Assembly: GCA_964348185.1 (NCBI GenBank)
Contig: CAYGBW010000081.1
Span: forward strand, 1 to 20,742
Direction: 5' to 3'
DNA length: 20,742 nt
DNA from: CAYGBW01 sp964348185
GTDB taxonomy: Bacteria > Desulfobacterota > BSN033 > WVXP01
Part shown: in pieces, positions 8,296-16,507 of the stretch
How positions within the stretch are numbered: the first letter of the stretch is position 1
Layout: every line of letters begins with the position of its first letter
Notes under the pieces: generated by a model
Databases searched by the model: none
Told to the model about the DNA's origin: nothing
Seen by the model: only the letters and a program-made list of their open reading frames with translations
Position numbers and translations under genes: made by a program

Positions 8296-9467
8296 TGGAC
8301 ATAAACGGGAAAGGGGCCCCTTCCCCTCCTGAGGGGGGAGGGTTAGAGGCACCCAAAAGGACCCTATTTCAAGAGAACTGGGCCCTTTTCAGGAAGAACC
8401 GCCTGGCCATGGCCGGGATGGTGATTTTTGTCCTCTTTTTCGCGACTGCTGTGGCAGGCGTTTTCCTGACGAGTGGAAGGGATCCCCTCTTTGATCCGGC
8501 TCTTGTGAGACTCCAGGAGAAGCTTCGCCCTCCCCTGTCAAAGCCCAACCTGGAGACCCTTAGACCCAAGGAGGTGCCAAGGCTCGGCATCTATCTTTTC
8601 GGGACCGATGATCTGGGACGAGACGTCTTTTCCCGGATGTTTCAGGGATCTTGGGTCTCTCTGACAGTGGGCTTTGTTGCGGTGGGGATCGCCGTGGCTA
8701 TCGGGATATTTCTCGGGGGGGTCGCGGGGTATTACGGCAACAAACGGGTCAGGCTGGGGCACCTCCTTTCTCCCCTTTTGCTGGCATTGGGACTCACCGG
8801 GCTCGTGTCTGGAAACCCAGGGATGGGACTCTTTTTGGCTTTACTGGGGGTTGGAGTTGCGGCCGTGCTCAAACTCGGTGGAAATTTCAGGAAACGGCTG
8901 GGCATTCCCGCGGGGCTTTCGGTGCTCGTTCTCAACCTCTTTTCGATGGATGTCCTCATCACCGGATTGATCGACATTATGCTCTGTTTTCCGAGTTTCT
9001 TCCTGATCTTAACCGTGGTAGCCCTGCTTCCGGCCAGCATTTATAACATCATGATCGTCATCGGACTGACCAGCTGGATGGGGGCGGCACGATTCGTGAG
9101 GGCGGAGTTTCTGTCTCTCAGGGAGCAGGATTTTGTCACAGCGGCAAGGGCCCTCGGGTTGTCCGACTGGCGGATCATTTTCCGACACATGGTTCCCAAT
9201 GCCATTGCCCCGGTGTTGGTCTCTGCGACCATCGGCATTGCCACGGCTATTTTGACAGAGGCAGGCCTCAGTTTTCTCGGTTTTGGCGTCCCTCCCCCTC
9301 ACGCCACGTGGGGAAACATCCTGTCAAATGGGAAGAATTTCATTTTTGACGCTCCATGGCTGACTTTTGTGCCGGGCTTTGCCATTCTCATTGTGGTCCT
9401 GGCTTTCAACCTTTTTGGCGAGGGGTTGCGAGACGTTCTCAACCCGAAGCTGAGAGAGCGGCACTGA
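8292..9467 (+). CDS. dppC: Peptide ABC transporter permease, DppC type, with an extra hydrophobic insert
   Basis: Partner permease, 391 residues, clearly longer than the usual 280-310. It has the N-terminal NWALFRKNRLAMAGM motif with the first membrane segment (about 37-57), the hallmark FGTDDLGRDVFSRMFQG, and the EAA loop at about 279-305 (DFVTAARALGLSDWRIIFRH). The added length is mainly one insert at about residues 150-217, between GGVAGYYGN and DVLITGLIDIMLCFPS, where ordinary DppC has only a short turn. The insert contains hydrophobic runs (for example LLLALGLTGLV and FLALLGVGVAAVL) split by the basic stretch NFRKR, so it may add a membrane hairpin. GAGGA at 8280-8284 supports ATG 8292; an adjacent ATG at 8295 is possible. 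The C-terminus (GEGLRDVLNPKLR) is intact. Confidence 0.93.
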   Translation: MMDINGKGAPSPPEGGGLEAPKRTLFQENWALFRKNRLAMAGMVIFVLFFATAVAGVFLTSGRDPLFDPALVRLQEKLRPPLSKPNLETLRPKEVPRLGIYLFGTDDLGRDVFSRMFQGSWVSLTVGFVAVGIAVAIGIFLGGVAGYYGNKRVRLGHLLSPLLLALGLTGLVSGNPGMGLFLALLGVGVAAVLKLGGNFRKRLGIPAGLSVLVLNLFSMDVLITGLIDIMLCFPSFFLILTVVALLPASIYNIMIVIGLTSWMGAARFVRAEFLSLREQDFVTAARALGLSDWRIIFRHMVPNAIAPVLVSATIGIATAILTEAGLSFLGFGVPPPHATWGNILSNGKNFIFDAPWLTFVPGFAILIVVLAFNLFGEGLRDVLNPKLRERH

Positions 9468-9490
9468 ACGCTACAGGCCAAAAGGCCAAA

Positions 9491-9632
9491 TCCGAAATAC
9501 GAAGCACGAAGCTCGAAACAATTTCAAAGCACAAAATCCAAAACGATTTGGTTACCTTATAGTCTGGAGCATTATCGAATTTGAGAATTCGGATTTGTTT
9601 CGAATTTCGATATTCGAATTTCGTATTTTCCG
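9491..9632. repeat. AT-rich imperfect inverted repeat element between dppC and dppD
   Basis: The spacer inside the operon holds two arms made of CGAA/TTCG words. Exact complementary parts are TCGAAACAA (9513-9521) with TTGTTTCGA (9595-9603), and AAATACGAA (9495-9503) with TTCGTATTT (9620-9628). The right arm also contains a direct repeat TTCGAATTTCG at 9599-9609 and 9613-9623. It could fold as a long hairpin in mRNA. An 11-base word (TTCGATATTCG, 9606-9616) occurs as its reverse complement in the element at 14591-14601, so the two belong to one repeat type. It resembles a small non-coding palindromic element; no transposase is associated. Confidence 0.7.
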
Positions 9633-9669
9633 ATAGATATTTTTGCTTCTGCGGGACGATCGGACGGCA

Positions 9670-10658
9670 ATGTTTGATGAAAAATCTTTACTCCTGGTTG
9701 AGGATCTGAAGGTGTTCTTCCACACCGATGGTACGATCTCCAGGGCCGTAGACGGCGTGAGCTACGCGCTTGGAGAGGGAGAGACGGTCTGCCTGGTCGG
9801 GGAGTCCGGCTGTGGCAAGACCGTTTCGGCCCTTGCCATCCTCGGACTGGTCCCGCAGCCTCCTGGGAAGGTTACGGGAGAGAGGATTCTATTCAAGGGT
9901 AGGAACCTGTTGGAGCTTGATGAAGAGGCCTTTCAAAAAATCCGGGGCAGAGAGATCTCTATGATTTTTCAGGAGCCCATGACTTCCCTTAATCCGGTCT
10001 TTACGGTTGGCGATCAGATTGAAGAGGTCATCACAACCCATGAGGGGGTGGATCGGGCCGAGGCTGAGCGGAGGGCCGTGGAACTCCTGACCGATGTGGG
10101 GATCCCGTCCCCAGAAGAGCGAGTGAGAGACTATCCCCACAATCTCAGTGGTGGACAGCGTCAGCGTGTCATGATTGCGATGGCCTTGGCCTGTGGACCT
10201 GAGGTGGTTATCGCCGACGAGCCGACCACCGCTCTCGACGTGACGGTGCAGGCTCAGATTCTCCATCTCTTCAGAGACCTACAGGACCGGAAAAAGATGG
10301 CCGTCCTTCATATCACCCATAACCTGGGGGTGGTAGCCGAGATTGCAACCAGAATCTACATCATGTATGCGGGAATCATCGCCGAGGTGGGAGATCGGGA
10401 GCAGATCTTTCGTAACCCCTCACATCCTTACACCATGGGGCTTCTTGCGGCCCTTCCGAATCGATCGAGAAAGGGCCAGCCCCTCTACTCCATACCGGGC
10501 GCCGTTCCAGACCCTGCCCACAAGCCCCCGGGGTGTCCCTTCCACCCCCGCTGCCCCTATGTAGAGGAGACCTGTCGGATGGAGTTTCCGGTAATGTGCG
10601 ATTTTGGTGATCAGCATTTTGCCCGATGTCCGATTATTCATCGGCAGAGGAAAGGACG

Positions 10659-10662
<4 letters not shown>
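9670..10662 (+). CDS. dppD: Peptide ABC transporter ATPase, DppD type
   Basis: Single-domain ATPase of 330 residues that powers the DppBC permease. Walker A GESGCGKT at 44-51, Q-loop Q101, signature SGGQR at 160-164, Walker B ending DE at 183-184, switch histidine H217. After residue 270 comes the oligopeptide-transporter C-terminal region with cysteines at 289, 295, 302, 310 and 320 (GCPFHPRC, then TC, then ARC). In some OppD-type ATPases this pattern binds a [4Fe-4S] cluster; that is family knowledge, not shown here. I prefer ATG 9670; a TTG at 9643 would add nine residues but has no ribosome-binding site. The AT-rich repeat upstream separates it from dppC. The dppF start lies inside its last codons. 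Confidence 0.93.
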
Positions 10663-11654
<992 letters not shown>

Positions 11655-11676
11655 AGGCGCTCGCTCGGCTCGCTAA

Positions 11677-11748
11677 TGGAGGACTGGAGTATTGGAGTGA
11701 TGGAGAATTGGAGTACGGGAGTATTGGAGTGATGGAGTATTGGAGTAC
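11677..11748. repeat. Octamer tandem repeat (9 units, TGGAGNNN)
   Basis: Nine uninterrupted 8-bp units run from 11677 to 11748, all beginning TGGAG except one GGGAG: ending GAC, TAT, TGA, AAT, TAC, TAT, TGA, TAT, TAC. Units 2-5 and 6-9 match each other apart from the GGGAG unit and one AAT/TAT difference, so a 32-bp block was itself duplicated. The array sits 22 bp after the dppF stop in the convergent spacer. On the + strand every unit contains GGAG. Confidence 0.9.
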
Positions 11749-11831
11749 TGATGAGCCTTGCTCAGATCGAGATCGGAGGAGCGTTTCGCGGCCTAGAATC
11801 TGAGAGTGGAGTTCGAGGACCTATCCTTTGA

Positions 11832-11848
11832 TGCGCCAGATTGGCGCA
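11832..11848. repeat. Perfect 7-bp palindrome in the convergent spacer
   Basis: TGCGCCA (11832-11838), loop GAT, TGGCGCA (11842-11848). It lies between the convergent dppF and dehydratase genes, about where a shared terminator would sit, but neither strand has a following T-run. It could be a factor-independent pause, an mRNA 3'-end stabiliser or a protein site. Confidence 0.5.
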
Positions 11849-11902
11849 CTGAGACTCTCCCAAGCGTTTCTTGCGGGTTTTTCCCATGACTCCAACATTT
11901 CA

Positions 11903-13141
11903 CTACCCCAGGGCCATGTTCAGTCTCTCCAGGGTCTCAAAATAGGCCTCAAGCCTTGTCTTCACCTGAACCTCAGAATAGAACCTTGGATCTCCCATGT
12001 CACTCTCGAAGACGAGTGCAGGGATTCCCGTCTTTTGGGTGAGGATCTCCCGCAGTTCATGCTCACCAAATGTTACGGCCTTGCAACTTCGATTGAGGAA
12101 CATGATGTTCCCGTTCAGACTGTATCGATGGAAGAGATCCAGCGCCCTCTCGGCCCGCTCTTCGAGCTCGACATTGGAAAAGACAGAGGCGTAGTTTTCG
12201 GCAAGGGTTCTGATGGGATCGGATACGTCGAAGTCATAGCTCCACGCATGGACATAGAGAGACGTTAGAATAACCGCTCCATAAGAGGCGAGTAGATTGG
12301 CGTGCTCTCTGAATTTGAACCAGACGGGAAGATTCTCCCAGTAGAGGCGAAACCGTTCGTTGGGGATCACCCCAAGCCCCTTGGCCACTTTTTCCTTTCT
12401 GATTTCATCCACCAGGGTCTGATAGTACTGAACAGCCTGAGGGGTCCCCCGGAGGTAGACAATGATGGCCATGTGGATCAGGGCGTCGAAGATGTTGATG
12501 GGCGCGGGCTTGTGTGCCGCCAGGTCGAGGAACTCTCTGTATAGGCGGCAGGCGTCTCTGGAATAACTGAGAACCTCCCCCAACCGGTCGTGGTTAAACC
12601 TTCTGCCCGTGAGCTTTTCCAGGGCGGTGATGAGTTCATAGATCTGTGCTTCTGCGTATCGAATAATGTTCTGGCGCGCCTTTTCACTCCGGATGTATTG
12701 GGGGGTATCGAACACAAAAAGGGGGACCTTGTATCTTCTCGAGAGGACCTCGAACCATTTGGTCAGGGTGAAGCATTGGGCATTGCAGGCCAGGAGAAAA
12801 TCGGGATCGGGTAGCCCTCCGATGGGGCTTTCGCCGAGCTCTCGGTAACCGAGGTCGCTCCGGGCATAAGCACAGAGATGGGTGGTGTAGCCCTTCTTCT
12901 CTATGGCGGTAGAGAGTCTCGGGGTCATCCGGTTGGTGATACACATCACGGCATGGTTCTCCGGGTAGATGGGAATCACATCATGGGCCACAAACAGCTC
13001 CACAGGGGATACAGCGGTGGTGTATGCGATGAATCGATTCTCCTCATGGGCCCGTGCGGCATCGCTGTAGTAGGCCTGGGTCAGTTTTTTCATCAACGCC
13101 TTGGCGCCGGGTTTCTCGGGTCCGGATTCTGCCATGTTCAT
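11903..13141 (-). CDS. 2-hydroxyacyl-CoA dehydratase / benzoyl-CoA reductase superfamily subunit (BcrB/HgdB type)
   Basis: A 412-residue protein of the superfamily that removes water from 2-hydroxyacyl-CoA or reduces aromatic acyl-CoA by one-electron steps on [4Fe-4S] clusters in the cytoplasm. Landmarks are AVSPVELFVAHDVIPIYPEN (43-62), C90 in THLCAYARSDLGY, C119 and C123 in LLACNAQCFTLTKWFE, C353 in FLNRSCKAVTFGE, and the closing DMGDPRFYSEVQVKTRLEAY. The three expected cluster cysteines (C90, C123, C353) are all present. Its ATG overlaps the stop of the preceding subunit gene by 4 bp (13138-13141), so the pair is coupled and probably forms a heterodimer. No activator ATPase (HgdC/BadF/BcrAD type), needed by known members, is in the window. 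Dehydratase and reductase cannot be separated from sequence reading alone. Confidence 0.88.
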   Translation of the reverse strand: MNMAESGPEKPGAKALMKKLTQAYYSDAARAHEENRFIAYTTAVSPVELFVAHDVIPIYPENHAVMCITNRMTPRLSTAIEKKGYTTHLCAYARSDLGYRELGESPIGGLPDPDFLLACNAQCFTLTKWFEVLSRRYKVPLFVFDTPQYIRSEKARQNIIRYAEAQIYELITALEKLTGRRFNHDRLGEVLSYSRDACRLYREFLDLAAHKPAPINIFDALIHMAIIVYLRGTPQAVQYYQTLVDEIRKEKVAKGLGVIPNERFRLYWENLPVWFKFREHANLLASYGAVILTSLYVHAWSYDFDVSDPIRTLAENYASVFSNVELEERAERALDLFHRYSLNGNIMFLNRSCKAVTFGEHELREILTQKTGIPALVFESDMGDPRFYSEVQVKTRLEAYFETLERLNMALG

Positions 13142-14271
13142 GCTCCCCTGAGCGACTCAGCGAAGGCTTGAATGCGGGTCTTCATCTGAGCCAGGTGGGT
13201 GGTCTGGTACTCGGTATCCAGCACATACATGGGAACGCCCTCCCGTCCCATCGCCGCCTTCAGATCGGGCAGGTCATAATCCTGAGATTCGAAGAACTTG
13301 AGATGGAGATACAGGACGCCGTCGGCCCGATACCGGTGGACCAGGTCGAGGAGGTTTTCCAGGACGGAGTTCCCCTGATCATGGATGGGGGAGAAAGGGC
13401 CTCTGTTGAAATGCCGTTCCACAAGGGCTTCGATTGGATCTCCCTTGGCAGACACATCGGTTTCGATGTATCGCGTGCCCGTACACAAGTCGTCTCCGAC
13501 CACATTGATTCCCAGTTCATCGAGGATCGTCATGATCGCTGGAGGCTCCCACACAATTCCTGCCACCGCAAACCGCAGACATTCGGCTCCCCCAGACGGT
13601 TGTCTCTCCTTCAACAGGGGGCAGAGGGCTTCCAGATACCGATTGTGCATCTCTTTTGGCAGGAACATTGAGGACTTGATCAGATCAAAGAAGGCCCGGT
13701 TTCCGATGAGGCCCCAGTCCTGGCGCTTCAGATCGTAAATCCTCTGGAGGATCCTGCGGTTTTCATTGTAGAGAGCGATACTCTTGCGCAGCACCCCCCC
13801 TGATATTCTTCGGCCCGTGAAGGTCTCCAGGCTCTCCTTGAGCCGGCTCGTTTCGTCAAGGAGCCAGCGCCGGGAACTGGGGCGGTCCACCTGGCGGGGG
13901 ATAAGATAAGCCTCAAAAAAGGATGCCCGTATTTTCCGTCGCCATATGTCAGACAAATGCTGTGTGGTATCGTCAATCTGAGGGAGGACAAATCCATCGA
14001 AGAGGTCGGTCTCGTATGTCAGGACAAGCTCTAGATCACTCCGGGGGAGAGAACATGCATTGTCTGGTAGAAGGGCGCTTGCCCTGCGAATGGGCCGATT
14101 CGTTCCGAGAATGGTGAAGGGCAAGAGCCCTGCCCCATGAATCAGCTCCTCAGGCACATCCGCCAAGGTGCTGCCAATGATCTTTTTGCCCGATTCCTGT
14201 TTCCACTGCCGCAACATCTCGTAGGGATCATTGGCAAGGGCTGAAAGCTCAGAAATGATAGGATTCTCCAT
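13138..14271 (-). CDS. 2-hydroxyacyl-CoA dehydratase / benzoyl-CoA reductase superfamily subunit (BcrC/HgdB-like), cysteine-poor
   Basis: A 377-residue partner subunit. It has the family opening (VPEELIHGAGLLPFTILGTN, 39-58), C73 in DNACSLPRSDLEL, a region ending LSDIWRRK (106-113), and the C-terminal LHLKFFESQDYDLPDL and DTEYQTTHLAQMKTRI. Where relatives have PHTCDxxQ-like sequence it reads PQIDDTTQ (97-104), with D100 in the cysteine place, and where they have LKFCDP-like sequence it reads LKFFES, with F327. So only C73 of three usual cluster ligands is left, and this subunit may not hold a normal cluster. This rests on alignment from memory. I chose ATG 14271 (preceded by AAAGGCGGG) over a TTG at 14301. 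It is the first gene of the pair; the upstream spacer holds a terminator-like hairpin and a repeat element. Confidence 0.85.
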   Translation of the reverse strand: MENPIISELSALANDPYEMLRQWKQESGKKIIGSTLADVPEELIHGAGLLPFTILGTNRPIRRASALLPDNACSLPRSDLELVLTYETDLFDGFVLPQIDDTTQHLSDIWRRKIRASFFEAYLIPRQVDRPSSRRWLLDETSRLKESLETFTGRRISGGVLRKSIALYNENRRILQRIYDLKRQDWGLIGNRAFFDLIKSSMFLPKEMHNRYLEALCPLLKERQPSGGAECLRFAVAGIVWEPPAIMTILDELGINVVGDDLCTGTRYIETDVSAKGDPIEALVERHFNRGPFSPIHDQGNSVLENLLDLVHRYRADGVLYLHLKFFESQDYDLPDLKAAMGREGVPMYVLDTEYQTTHLAQMKTRIQAFAESLRGA

Positions 14272-14331
14272 AACCCGCCTTTGGCATAAAACGAGGGTCA
14301 ACCCCCCTGGTAGCCGTCTTTAAGATACCAC

Positions 14332-14363
14332 AAAAAGGCGAAGCCCGCCCTTTTCGGGCAGGC
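14332..14363 (-). terminator. Terminator-like hairpin upstream of the dehydratase pair
   Basis: On the minus strand the stem GCCTGCCC/GGGCGGGC (14356-14363 with 14343-14350; one G-T pair) has a 5-base loop, and a run of five T (14332-14336) follows after about six bases. It could end transcription from the phenylacetate-CoA-ligase gene or act as an attenuator before the dehydratase genes, 60 bp downstream. The gap between stem and T-run makes it weak. Confidence 0.4.
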
Positions 14364-14421
14364 TCTCTAGACGCTGTCGGGGTCATGACCAAGAAACTCA
14401 AAGGGAACGCTCACCGCATGT

Positions 14422-14449
14422 CGTGTCCGTGGCCCGTTGTCCGTTGGTC
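14422..14449. repeat. Heptamer tandem repeat (4 degenerate units)
   Basis: Four 7-bp units, CGTGTCC, GTGGCCC, GTTGTCC and GTTGGTC, start at 14422, 14429, 14436 and 14443. The period matches the heptamer array after yejE, but the unit sequence differs. It sits in the spacer between the ligase gene and the dehydratase pair. Confidence 0.6.
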
Positions 14450-14531
14450 AGAGTTGGAAACTGCTGATCCGTCAAGAGGACCTGAATACCTCATCACCAA
14501 CCTGATGGTTTCGGTTTATTTTTCCATTCGC

Positions 14532-14733
14532 CAGGTTTAAAACCTTCGTCTTTAGACGAACAGCTTTAGCCTGTCTTCCATTTTGAATGTCGAATATCGA
14601 ACAAGGAATTTCGAATGATGATTTTTCTCCTTCGAGATTCATTATTGCTTGTTCGATATTCTGCGGTTCAAAAGAATTGACTTTCAGTCATGCTAGAAAT
14701 CTACCTGCTTTAGCAGGTAATGGTTTATTCATG
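14532..14733. mobile_element. IS200/IS605-like non-autonomous palindromic element with a nested repeat
   Basis: Two extended hairpins with the same TTTA loop bracket this stretch. The left has stem TTCGTC/GACGAA (14545-14560) inside an outer CAGG...CCTG pairing (14532-14573). The right has stem ACCTGC/GCAGGT (14703-14718) with weaker outer pairing to about 14733, and beside it TGACT/AGTCA (14678-14690). Such TTTA-looped hairpins resemble ends of IS200/IS605-family elements and related REP-like sequences (general knowledge). No transposase gene is present. Between them lies a separate inverted repeat, GAATATCGAACAAG (14592-14605) with its exact complement at 14648-14661. The whole gene-free spacer 14272-14769 contains this element, the heptamer repeat and the hairpin near 14350. 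Confidence 0.45.
14591..14661. repeat. Inverted repeat nested in the palindromic element
   Basis: Left arm GAATATCGAACAAG (14592-14605) and right arm CTTGTTCGATATTC (14648-14661) are perfect 14-bp complements; pairing continues imperfectly inward through AATGATGA/TCATTATT-like sequence. It shares the word CGAATATCGAA with the element between dppC and dppD, in the opposite orientation. Confidence 0.7.
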
Positions 14734-14769
14734 CAACTGATCCCTGGCACCAGACAACTGACCTCTCTA

Positions 14770-16071
14770 CTAAATCCTCCTTTGATCAAAGACGCGTTTC
14801 GCTTTGCCCTCACTCCGGGCAATCGTTTTGGGCGGCACAAGCCTCACCCCTGCACTGATGCCGATGATGCCCCTTATCTTGCCCATGATCTTCTTCTCGA
14901 TCTCGCTGATCTTCTCCTTCCCAGCGTCGTAAACCTCCTGTTTGCCCTCCACATCGATGCTGAGGGCATCGAGATAACCCTTTTTCTTAAGAATAATCAC
15001 GTACTGAGGCTCCACCTCCGGGACTTCGAGCAGTAGACTCTCAATCTGAGAGGGAAAGACATTGACACCGCTGATGATCAGCATGTCATCGCTCCGACCG
15101 TAAACCTTGTCCATCCTGATCAGCGTCCTTCCACACGGGCATTTCTCTCGTCTCAATGTGGTGATATCGCGACTCCTGTATCGAATCATGGGCATGGCTT
15201 GCCTGCGGATGGAGGTGAAGACGAGCTCTCCCTGCGTTCCCAGGGGGAGTACCTCTTCTGTAATGGGGTCGATAATCTCGGGGATGAAGTGGTCTTCGTT
15301 GATGTGGAGGCCGTTCTGTTCCGAGCAGTCAAAAGAGGTTCCCGGTCCTCCCATCTCGGTCAGTCCATAGGCTTCCATGGCGTGGATGTCCATTCTCTCT
15401 TCGATCTCTTTTCGCATCTCCGCGGTCCAGGGCTCGGCACCGAAGACTCCCACACGAAGGGGGAGCCCTTTCAAGTCGACCCCCATCTCCTTGGCCCTTT
15501 CGGCGATGGTCAGCGCGTAGGATGGGGTAGAGAAAAGGACGGTGGTACCAAAGTCCTCCATCAGAAGGACCTGTCGTTCTGTCATGCCGGAAGAAGCCGG
15601 GATGACGGTACATCCAATCTTTTCGGCTCCTTGATGAAAGCCGAGGCCTCCCGTGAAAAGCCCCATCCCATAGGCATTCTGGCAGATGTCATTGGAACGG
15701 ACGCCTGCGGCAAAGAGATTTCTGGCCATACACTCAGCCCACTGATCGACATCCTCTCTGGTGTAGGGACCTGTTATCGGTTTGCCCGTCGTCCCTGATG
15801 AGGCGTGGATCCTCACGACTTCATGCATGGGGACCGCGCACAGGCCAAAAGGGTAGTTGTCTCTGAGATCGGCCTTTTTTGTGAAAGGAAATCTGCGGAG
15901 ATCTTCCAAGCTTCTGCAGTCTTCCGGCTTCACGCCAGCATTGTCAAACTTGTTTCTGTAATAGGGCACCCGTTCATACGCCCACTGGAGGGTCTTTTGA
16001 AGATTCTCCAGCTGAAACCTCTCCATGTCTTTCAAGGGCTTGGTCTCAAACTCCTCGTCCCAGTATTTCAT
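14770..16071 (-). CDS. Phenylacetate-CoA ligase family protein (PaaK-like)
   Basis: A 433-residue adenylate-forming enzyme of the PaaK family, the usual length. It would join an aryl or related carboxylic acid to CoA with ATP, through an acyl-AMP, in the cytoplasm. Landmarks are YWDEEFET at the start, LPFTKK-like FPFTKKADLR (61-70), the ATP-binding loop SSGTTGKP (91-98), YGMGLFTGGLGFHQGAE (134-150), AYGLTEMGGPG (234-244), GRSDDMLIISGVNVFPSQIE (325-344) and the C-terminal EGKAKRV with the expected lysine K423. The ATG at 16071 has AAGGGAG just upstream; an in-frame ATG at 16095 is less likely. A good sigma70-like promoter lies at 16198-16226. It is upstream of, and co-directional with, the dehydratase-type pair, so its product may be their substrate. 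The true acid is unknown: phenylacetate is only the family default. Confidence 0.93.
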   Translation of the reverse strand: MKYWDEEFETKPLKDMERFQLENLQKTLQWAYERVPYYRNKFDNAGVKPEDCRSLEDLRRFPFTKKADLRDNYPFGLCAVPMHEVVRIHASSGTTGKPITGPYTREDVDQWAECMARNLFAAGVRSNDICQNAYGMGLFTGGLGFHQGAEKIGCTVIPASSGMTERQVLLMEDFGTTVLFSTPSYALTIAERAKEMGVDLKGLPLRVGVFGAEPWTAEMRKEIEERMDIHAMEAYGLTEMGGPGTSFDCSEQNGLHINEDHFIPEIIDPITEEVLPLGTQGELVFTSIRRQAMPMIRYRSRDITTLRREKCPCGRTLIRMDKVYGRSDDMLIISGVNVFPSQIESLLLEVPEVEPQYVIILKKKGYLDALSIDVEGKQEVYDAGKEKISEIEKKIMGKIRGIIGISAGVRLVPPKTIARSEGKAKRVFDQRRI

Positions 16072-16197
16072 GGCAACTCCCTTCCATCGATTCATCGAAA
16101 CTGCCCAAGGCGTGACGGACCGCTGTCCCTCCCAGATTGTTTATCTGCTGACCTCACAGGGCATCTGCACCGTCAAGCCCCCTCACAGACCAGTTCT

Positions 16198-16226
16198 CCT
16201 ATAGCACAGACCCTTTGAGGTGTCAA
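16198..16226 (-). promoter_or_regulatory. Sigma70-like promoter of the CoA ligase gene
   Basis: On the minus strand TTGACA (16221-16226, a perfect -35) is followed after 17 bp by TATAGG (16198-16203). It lies about 125 bp before the ligase ATG at 16071. The leader between them contains the word shared with the promoter at 17967-17995. Confidence 0.65.
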
Positions 16227-16483
16227 GTATTTTCGGGATGTTGCCGAAATCCCTTTTCACTTTTCTCGAGAGTTTTTTGACAAATCTAAGGCTCGCTCCC
16301 GTCCCGCCATCTGGCAGGATTCGCCTAAGATTCATGAGCAAAACCGTTCTAACGAATGCTCAAAGGGATTTCCATTTGGGCAACAGCCCGTTTTGAAGGG
16401 GTTTTGAAGTCTCGGATTTTCTGAATGAGATTCAGATCCTCGGGGCCTTCAGGATAATCGATTCACTCGCCTTCGCCAGGATG

Positions 16484-16503
16484 CCCCGTGCGGAAGCACG
16501 GGG
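16484..16503. repeat. Perfect 8-bp-stem hairpin with GGAA loop
   Basis: CCCCGTGC (16484-16491), loop GGAA, GCACGGGG (16496-16503). A related palindrome CCGCCC-TGT-GGGCGG is at 16654-16668, and both follow the sequence GATGCCCCG or overlap it, so they may be diverged copies. No T-run follows on either strand. Confidence 0.7.
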
Positions 16504-16507
16504 AGGA

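Noticed and set aside
9551..9579. Promoter before dppD (TTGGTT and ATTATC, about 17 bp apart)
   Set aside because: Both boxes are weak and lie inside the AT-rich repeat, where such matches are expected by chance.
11677..11748. Possible CRISPR array
   Set aside because: The units are 8 bp and contiguous without spacers, and no cas gene is in the window.
11828..12268. Open frame of 146 residues on the + strand
   Set aside because: It runs antisense through the well-supported dehydratase-type gene and reads like no protein family.
15199..15798. Open frame of 199 residues on the + strand
   Set aside because: It is antisense to the CoA ligase gene, whose motifs are complete; the frame is a shadow.
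16140..16176. Second promoter at TTGACGGTGCAG before the CoA ligase gene (minus strand)
   Set aside because: No acceptable -10 box occurs 16-18 bp downstream of the TTGACG.
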